Origin: Zantedeschia hybrid cultivar
Taxonomy: Eukaryota; Streptophyta; Magnoliopsida; Alismatales; Araceae
Reading direction: 5' to 3'
DNA length: 64,000 nt
NCBI GenBank assembly: GCA_030544215.1
Contig: JARZZO010000013.1
Span: 47,759,196-47,823,195 of the forward strand
How positions within the stretch are numbered: the stretch's first letter is position 1; each line of letters opens with the position of its first letter. The notes under the pieces were generated by a model. That model was given only the letters and a program-made list of their open reading frames with translations, ran no database searches and had not been told where the DNA came from. Below are positions 27,901-36,900 of the stretch, one piece after another. Position numbers and translations under genes: made by a program.

Positions 27901-30900
27901 GGCACAGGCGTGCAGCGGGAATGGAAGCCGCGGACGTCCCGGCTTGGCTTGCGAGCGGCGGGCTCGCGTGCCGCGGGATCGGAAGCCCGCAGGAGTCGTC
28001 CCCGACGTATCTCGGCGGGAATCCTCGGTGACCGCCCGGTACGCGTGTGTCGCGAACAGGGGAGTGGAGTTGCAGACGTCGGGAACCGACCCGGCGCGAG
28101 GACGGGGACGGCGGGGCTCGTCCTGGCGGGGAGGCGGGGAGGACCGACCGACCCCTGCGGTTGGGTCGACTTGGACCTGCGAACCGCCGGGAAAAGGGGC
28201 TCGTCGGGATGGGATCATCTTCCCGAACCTGCGGTGGCGGTGGCTGAGGGCGCTCGTGGGTCTGAGGCGTACGGAGTATTCCGCCTCGGGCCTGTGTGCG
28301 GGGATGCCGGCGGACAGCGTGAACCGTCCAGGAGGGCCGTCCGGCCTCGCTTGCGGTGGCTTGGCGTGCCGCAGGGTGGAGGAACTCGCAGGGGGGCAGC
28401 TGACGGCGGGTTCGCTGGAGTTGGCGATGGCAGGGAAGAAGTTGACGAATGCGGCGCAAGGGAGAGCGAAACACACGCAGAGAGAGAGAGAGGAGGAAGA
28501 AGACAAGGGGAAGGGAGAAGAAACACAGAGAAACCGATGGCCAATCGCACATGCACGAGGCGGCGGCTGCAAATTTTCTATTCAAATTCTTCGATCCCCT
28601 CCAAAAGAGGCTACAGTGCCTTAAATAGAATAAAAAACCCTAATAACCACAAATGACGTAATTAGCCCTAACATAATGCAGAAAATGCTAAATAAATAAA
28701 AAAAAGGAGACAATTGGGCCTCATAATGGGCCTTACATCAGTCCTAGCTGCTCCCCAATACAATAAGTACATGCCAACACTAGGGAGGCCCATCGTCGAG
28801 CCACAGAGAAGCTGGGTAGGCTGCAGTCGTCCTCCTCCGACGGTACACGCGAGTCGGGTCGAACCGGGTCCATGCGCGGGTGTCCTCACCAATTCTCCCC
28901 GGCTGGGAAGAACTCGACCCTGTCGAGTATGGGTCTCGCCCACTCTGATATCGCTCCAGAAGGTCCGGGTCGATCTGCTGCAGCTCCTCGCGTGTGATCC
29001 ACGTGTCGTCTGTAGACGGCCGTCCTCTCCAGTGGACCAGATAGCGCTGATAGGCCCCATCCCTAGAAGTAACAACCTGCTCGTCCAGTATATGATCAAT
29101 CTGCTCTCTCCGTGCTGGTAAGGAGGCTGGAAGTGGACACTCTGGGGTGGGGTCACTCGCAAGGGGGGTAGAAGGCTCAAACGGATCACTGGGTATCACT
29201 GCCGGGTCCCGATAGGCCACCAAATCTGAGATATTGAATGTGTTGCTGATGCCATAGTCGGATGGTAGATCCACCACATACGCGTTCGGTCCAATCCGTT
29301 TTATCACTCTGAAGGGGCCGGCTCCCCGAGCTTGCAGCTTCTTGACGGTCCCGGAAGGGAACCGCTCAGATCGAACCCTGATCATCACGTAATCTCCCTC
29401 ATGAAACTCCTGGGGTCGTCGATGTGCATCTGCCAGTTGCTTGTAACGCTCATTGCTGATTTCAATGTGACGACGGATGTCCTCATGCAGACTCCTAATA
29501 TGATCAGCCAGGGACTGTGCAGACTCGGACGTACGGGACTGGATGGGTAAAGGAACAAGGTCAACGGATCCCCTAGGCCTATAACCTGTAACAATCTCAA
29601 ATAGACACATGCCTGTAGACCTATTGACCGAACTATTATATGCAAACTCAGCCTGCCAAAGCATCTGATCCCACCCTCGCGTACGCTCACCCACAAGACA
29701 CCGCAGCAGGTCATCCAGACTCCGATTGACGACCTCGGTCTGTCCATCGGTCTGAGGGTGATAGGCGGTGGAGAATTTCAGCTTGGTGCCCATCAAGTGC
29801 CAAAGGGTCTTCCAAAAATAGCTGACAAATCGAACATCCCGATCCGAGACGATGGTCTTGGGCAGCCCATGCAGACGAACCACACTCTCATGGAATAACT
29901 GGGCCACTCGAGACGCATCAGATGTCTTCGAACAGGGGATAAAGTGTGCCATTTTGGAAAACCGATCGACGACGACCATGATAGAGTCGTGCTTTCGAAT
30001 CGTTCGTGGCAGGCCCAAGACAAAATCCATACTAATGTCCTGCCACGGACAATCCGGCACGGGAAGAGGGGTGTAAAGACCAGTATTCTGCTTCTTCTGC
30101 TTTGCCGTAGCGCATATGCGGCACTGAGCAACAATGCGAGCAACGTCGCGCTTCAGGCTCGGCCAGAAGAATCTGTACTCAACAAGCTCAATGGTCTTAT
30201 TCCGGCCAAAGTGACCGGCTAGACCCCCAGCGTGAACCTCCCACATCAAGAAATCGCGGACCGAGGTCCGGGGAATGCACAACCTGGATCCACGAAACAG
30301 ATAGCCCTCCTGGAGGACGTACTCACTGTGCTCTCTAGAGGGCCCGGACTGCAGGGCCGAGTGGATCAGACCAAAGTCGGGGCAAGTAGGGTACTCGTCC
30401 CGCAACCTCTCAAATCCCGTGACTTCCACACTGACAACTGATAGAAGGGAAGATCGTCTGCTCAGTGCGTCAGCCACGCGGTTCTCCACACCCGCCTTGT
30501 GAGTCAGGACGAATGTATAAGCTTGAAGAAACTCAACCCATCGACTGTGTCTCGGGTTTAGCTTCTTCTGGGCATGGAGAAACCGTAGCGCCTCATGGTC
30601 AGAGTATAATACGAACTCCTGCGGTAGCAGATAGTGTCTCCAATACCTCAAAGCCTGCACTACCGCATAGAACTCCTTGTCATAGGTGGAGTACTTCAGC
30701 TTAGCATCATTCAATTTCTCGCTGAAGTATGCTATGGGATGGCCCTCCTGGCTCAAAACCCCACCTATGCCGACACCAGAAGTGTCGCAAGAGACCTCAA
30801 ACACCCTCAAAAAATCAGGCAAGCGAAGGACAGGTGCTTGGGTCATGCGCTCCTTGATGTCACGAAAGGCTGAAGCAGCAGCCTTCGTCCACAGAAAGGC

Positions 30901-33900
30901 TCCCTTCCTAATGCAATCAGTGATCGGAGCCGTAATGGAGCTGAATCCGCGAATAAATCGACGGTAGAACGTCGCCAAGCCGTGAAAACTCCGCACATCA
31001 TGGATAGACTGCGGCTCAGGCCATTCTACCACCGCTCTGATCTTTTCGGGATCAGCGGAGACGCCATCAGATGACACGATGAACCCTAAGAAGATCACTC
31101 GATCTGTCATAAATGCGCACTTCTTAAGGTTCCCATACAAGCTCTCTCGACGAAGAGTAATGCACACCTGCCGAAGGTGCTCCAAGTGGTCCTCCCTAGA
31201 ACGGCTATATATAAGTATATCATCGAAGTATACGACCAAAAATGTGCCAATGAACGGTCGTAATACCTGAGTCATGAGCCGCATGAAGGTACTAGGGGCG
31301 TTGGACAGGCCGAAGGGCATGACCAACCACTCATAAAGTCCATCCTTCGTCTTGAAAGCTATCTTCCACTCATCCCCAGGTCTAATCCGAACCTGGTGAT
31401 AGCCACTCTTCAGATCGATCTTGGAAAATACAGTGGCTCCCGCCATCATATCAAGCATGTCATCGAGGCGGGGAATGGGAAAACGATACCTCACCGTGAT
31501 GCGGTTGATCGCGCGACTATCCACGCACATTCTCCAAGTGCCATCTTTCTTTGGAGCAAGAAGTGCGGGAACGGCGCAGGGGCTCATGCTCTCGCGAATG
31601 GAGCCCCTCGCCAGGAGTTCCTCAACCTGCCTCTGGAGCTCATAATGCTCCTTAGGATTCATGCGATAGTGCGGCAGGTTGGGTAGGGTGGCTCCCGGAA
31701 TCAGGTCGATGGCGTGCTGGATGTCACGCATAGGTGGAAGACCTTCCGGAAGATCCTCAGGAAAGATATCCTGAAACTCCTGGAGAAGAGAGGTGACCTC
31801 GGGAGGGTGCTCACTCAGGGTCTCGGCAGTAACCTCTCTAACCGCTAGAAGAAACACAGGATCACTCTCAGTCAAATCATGCTCAAACTCCCTGGCAGAG
31901 ATAAGCTGTAAAGCTACAGTAGGAGGTGTGCCAAGGAGGGAAGGCTCCCGAGTGCCTGTAATGCCCGATCTGGTCGGACGGGAACTGGAACATGTGCTCG
32001 CTAGAGCCGTGCTGAGAGTAGTAGCTGAGGTAACAGGTGTGGTGTTAGAAGGGGTAGCACCACCTGATGGAGGTGAAGGAGTACTCGGGGATGCTGAAGA
32101 ACTCCCCTGAGAAGTACCCTGCTGAGAGGATGCCCTAGGTCGGGAGGGCTGTAAAGTGATGAGCAGGTCGCCGTACTGGAATATGCAAGTGTTGGACCGG
32201 CCCTCAAGGGTCGCGTCCATATCATACAACCACGGCCTGCCAAGAATAAGACTCCCGACCTCCATAGGAAGAATGTCACACCAGATCTCGTCCTCGTATG
32301 GTGGGAAGTGAATGGGAACAAGGCACCTCGTCTGGATGGGAATAGAAGTAGAATCCACCCAAGAAACTCGGTAAGGACGAGGGTGACCAACAGTAGTCAA
32401 CCCAAGGCGTGCGACGGCATTAGTGGAGATTGCGTTGATGCAACTACCACTATCAATGATCACCTTGCACACCTTGCCATCAACACGGTAGTAGGTGTGA
32501 AAGATAGTAGTGCGGCGCCAATCATCACACACCTTCGGCTGGGTCAAGATGCATCTAACCACACCGATCCTCTCCTCACTAAGACGCTCCTCAGTATCGC
32601 CATCCCACAGAAACTGAGCCTGGATGCAACCCACGATCTCACCCTCTGAGTGAAAATCATCCGCCATCTCATCTCCAGCCTCATAGCTCAAAGGCTGCAA
32701 TGCGGGCTGGTACTCCTCCGGGTCCACCTCTCCCATGACCATGGCCCTAGTCGGACACTGAGACTTGAAATGCCCAAATCCCTGACAATTGTAACACCGA
32801 ATACGGGATCCGCCCTCCTGGGAGGACTCTCCTCTAATCGGGGCCTTCCCCTTATCCTCCCGCCTAGGTGGCGGGGTTCCCACAGGGGGACGGACAGGGG
32901 GGGCCGGTAAGGCGGGCACCGGGTCTCTCTGGGGGAAACGAGGGCGAGAGAGAGGGTCCTGACGACTGGGGTCAGCAGGCCTGAAGGCGGGAGCTCTCTG
33001 AGGTAACCCCGGGGTGGCGCGCTGATCAATGGGACGCTGGTAGGGCGGCCGAGTACGCGGGGGTGAATCCGCCTCAAGCTCAAACTGCTCCATCTCTCTC
33101 GCGACCTGATAGGCGTGCTCAATGGTCGTCACATGCTAACGGAACAGTTCCTACTGATACACACGACGTAGACCCTTCCGAAAGCAGGAAAGAGTCAACG
33201 CGCTCTCCTCTCGAGCCCCACATCTCATCAGGTACTCATCAAACTCGGCAATGTACTCAGAAACAGTGCGAGTACCCTGCGAGATGCTCTGCCACCTATC
33301 AATGAGGCGGTGGCGGTAAGTCAGGGGAAGGTATTTCTCTCTCAGCTTAACCTTCATGTCTTCCCATGACTCAATGGGATCATGCCGACGCTGCTCAAGA
33401 AGGTCCTCGACATTCGACCAATAGGTCTGAGCCTGGCCTGTCAGCTTCATCATGGCGAACCGAGCTCGCCGAGCGTCAGTCATACCCATCCAATCGAAGT
33501 AGCGGTTCATGCTGGCCTCCCAATCAAGATAAACCTTCGGGTCCAAGGACCCGTCAAAAGTGGGAGCATCTGCACGAGCGGCCCGACGGTCATCCAGGTC
33601 CCTCGGGACGTGATGGGGCCTCTGCTCTTCCTCAAAATCATCCCGATCGTCCAGATCATCCCGATCTCTCGGACGTCGATGGCGTCTAGGCGCCTCACCA
33701 AACTCAGGTTGAACCCCTCGGGCGTACCGATCATACCGATCACCTCGATCATATCGCTCAGCTCGGTCAGCTCGATCGCGACGGTCGTGTCGATCCTCTC
33801 GATCGTGTCGATCGAATCGCACGTCCTGACCACGTCGCTCTAACCGATCATCACGGTCACGAAGATCCTAATGATCATAACGATCAATCCCATCCACCTG

Positions 33901-36900
33901 ACGCCTCGCGCGTCTCTGATCGGCGCCCTCAAACCTCTCACGCTGCCTATGATGCCTCAAGTGTCTACGCGCAGCAACCTGGTCTATCAACTCATCACGC
34001 GGATCATAATCAACCCCGTCATCGGCAAGACGCCGATCGTCAATAGGATCAGCCCTCGGAAGGGCCTCATCAAGAGGAACATGGACGGCCGGAACAGGAT
34101 GTCCCGGGTGACGGGGAACTGGGGCATGGGCAAGAACCCCTGGAGCACCCACGTGACCTGCTAGGTCCTGAATCGTACGCTCCGAATCATCAACTCGGTT
34201 CTCACCAGAGCGGTTCGAACCTCCCCCATTTGCCTGGCGCTGGTCCCACAAATCCATGCGCTGCACGAGCCGACTAACTGTCGCGGCTAAATCGGAAACA
34301 TCCGGGGACCCCGCCTGCGAACCTGACGCAGGTGCAGACATGTGAAAAATCGCACTACTACGGGTGGGCATGCAAGGCAGGCAGAGTGACCACGTGCATC
34401 AACTGACACCTAAACGACTAATATGCATGATATAGATCAACTAAACATAGTGAGACACGCTAAAACTAACAAGATGAACAAAATAAATGGATAAAAATGC
34501 AACAAAGACGCCCTAGCCACAACCTACGGCTCTGATACCAAAACTGACGCGGGACGACTACCGAAACGGGTCCGAACTAGTGTCACGATCCGAAACCAGC
34601 AAATGTAGCGTACAGATACGGCCAATACTCATCGAGAGTCCATGTTTTCATGAAGATAATCACGCAACGCAAGTCACACGCAACTCGAATATCGTCCGCT
34701 CACAGTGATAAAATAACAGGACCGGCGTAGTAAGGACTACCGCTAGGCTAGGACAACATCAAACGCAATCAATATGCTCAATTTAATGACAAGGGATGGA
34801 CCTCACACTCACAATCCGGCAGTGAATATTAAATTCAAGTAGCTAGGGTCCCTAACTCACAGGCACGGAAACAAGATTTAACCATATAAAGTACGACCAA
34901 GTCAGCAAGAGAATATGGGTACAAAGGCACTAACCGACCCACTGTAGAGTGGGGTAATACCCAGACAGACAGAGTCTGCTCAAACACCTCGACTTCCTGC
35001 GATCAGCGTCGAACCAACCCCGAGGAATGGCGAACCCTCTCTGTGCGCGGTTATAACACCGTCTGCTGCTGCTGCGAGCGGCGGTGTGTGTGGCCGCAGA
35101 GGGCAAGTCGGGAGCCGACTACCACGGTGCTGGGTGTTGTGGGGCCGCGTGTGAGGGTGCCCGCGGGGGAGTGAGGCCACGAACGTGCCGTGCCCCGCCA
35201 GGCGAAGGTCCTGGGACTGCAGGCCGATGGGCGGCGTTGACTGATGCCGGCGGAAGCGACTACCGAGGCCGCCGGGAGGGAAAGCTCGCAGGGGACGGGC
35301 TCTTCCGGCGCAGGCGTGCAGCGGGAATGGAAGCCGCGGACGTCCCGGCTTGGCTTGCGAGCGGCGGGCTCGCGTGCCGCGGGATCGGGAGCCCGCAGGA
35401 GTCGTCCCCGGCGTATCTCGGCGGGAATCCTCGGTGACCGCCCGGTACGCGTGTGTCGCGAACAGGGGAGTGGAGTTGCAGGCGTCGGGAACCGACCCGG
35501 CGCGAGGACGGGGACGGCGGGGCTCGTCCTGGCGGGGAGGCGGGGAGGACCGACCGACCCCTGCGGTTGGGTCGACTTGGACCTGCGAACCGCCGGGAAG
35601 AGGGGCTCGTCGGGATGGGATCGTCTTCCCGAACCTGCGGTGGCGGTGGCTGAGGGCACTCGTGGGTCTGAGGCGTGCGGAGTATTCCGCCTCGGGCCTG
35701 TGTGCGGGGATGCCGGCGGACAGCGTGAACCGTCCAGGAGGGCCGTCCGGCCTCGCTTGCGGTGGCTTGGCGTGCCGCAGGGTGGAGGAACTCGCAGGGG
35801 GGCAGCTGACGGCGGGTTCGCTGGAGTTGGCGATGGCAGGGAAGAAGTTGACGAATGCGGCGCAGGGGAGAGCGAAACACACGCAGAGAGAGAGAGAGGA
35901 GGAAGAAGACAAGGGGAAGGGAGAAGAAACACAGAGAAACCGATGGCCAATCGCACATGCACGAGGCGGCGGCTGCAAATTTTCTATTCAAATTCTTCGA
36001 TCCCCTCCAAAAGAGGCTACAGTGCCTTAAATAGAATAAAAAACCCTAATAACCACAAATGACGTAATTAGCCCTAACATAATGCAGAAAATGCTAAATA
36101 AATAAAAAAAAGGAGACAACTGGGCCTCATAATGGGCCTTACATCAGTCCTAGCTGCTCCCCAATACAATAAGTACATGCCAACACTAGGGAGGCCCATC
36201 GTCGAGCCACAGAGAAGCTGGGTAGGCTGCAGTCGTCCTCCTCCGACGGTACACGCGAGTCGGGTCGAACCGGGTCCATGCGCGGGTGTCCTCACCACTA
36301 TGAATCTGATTTATGACGTCTCCAGGAAGTTCCCTTTGGAAGGAAGTGATTACTCATAAGTATTGTAGGAATGGGAGACCATGGGACCTTATTCGCCTGT
36401 CCACTAATGCTGTTTCTCCATTGTGGAAGTTGCATTCTTCATGCACCTGATTTTGTTCTGGCGGGACCCTCCATCACCTAGGCAACAGACAGACCTAACA
36501 GTTCTAGATGGACAAATGGTGTGAAGGGTTATCACTCAGAGAGAGAGATTCCCTCTTCTTTTCATCATATTTCCTACCCAAGAAGTGGCGGTTGCTGATT
36601 GCTGGCAGTCTGAGGGGTGGTGCATTAACTTCCAAATGAATCTTAAAGATGAAGAGATCATTCAGCTGGCTGAACTTCTTCTTCTTCTCCAACCTTTTGT
36701 TCCTGATCTGTCTATTGAGGATTCTGGTCTTTGGAGATGGGATAAGTCTAAGAAGTTCTCAGCGAGATCCGCTTATAGGCAGATTCATGAGAGTGGAGTC
36801 CTTTTCCCTTTGTTTAATGATGTTTGGAGGACTAACAACCCATCTAAGGTTCAGTTTTTGGTTTGGAGAGTTTTGCTCGGGAGACTTCCGACTCGTGTTA

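Larger units (their letters stand above)
27139..36297 (-). mobile_element. Complete Ty3/gypsy chromovirus-type LTR retrotransposon
   Basis: The element is 9159 bp and lies on the minus strand. Two 1753-bp LTRs (27139-28891 and 34545-36297) start TG and end CA on the plus strand and also in the element's own orientation. A 5-bp target duplication, CTATG, flanks it (27134-27138 and 36298-36302). The primer-binding site matches initiator tRNA-Met. The order is gag, protease, reverse transcriptase, RNase H, integrase, chromodomain, as in chromoviruses. Comparing the LTRs by eye I count about 14 differences, all transitions (roughly 0.8%), so the insertion is young. Three in-frame TAG codons break the gag-pol frame. 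It sits inside a LINE, which sits inside PRI2 intron 6. Confidence 0.95.

Noticed and set aside
27574..28656. Long open frames on both strands (up to about 330 codons), repeated at 34980-36062
   Set aside because: They lie in the GC-rich LTR core, overlap on both strands and in several frames, consist of Arg/Pro/Gly/Ala-rich sequence, and have no known domain. High GC removes stop codons by chance.
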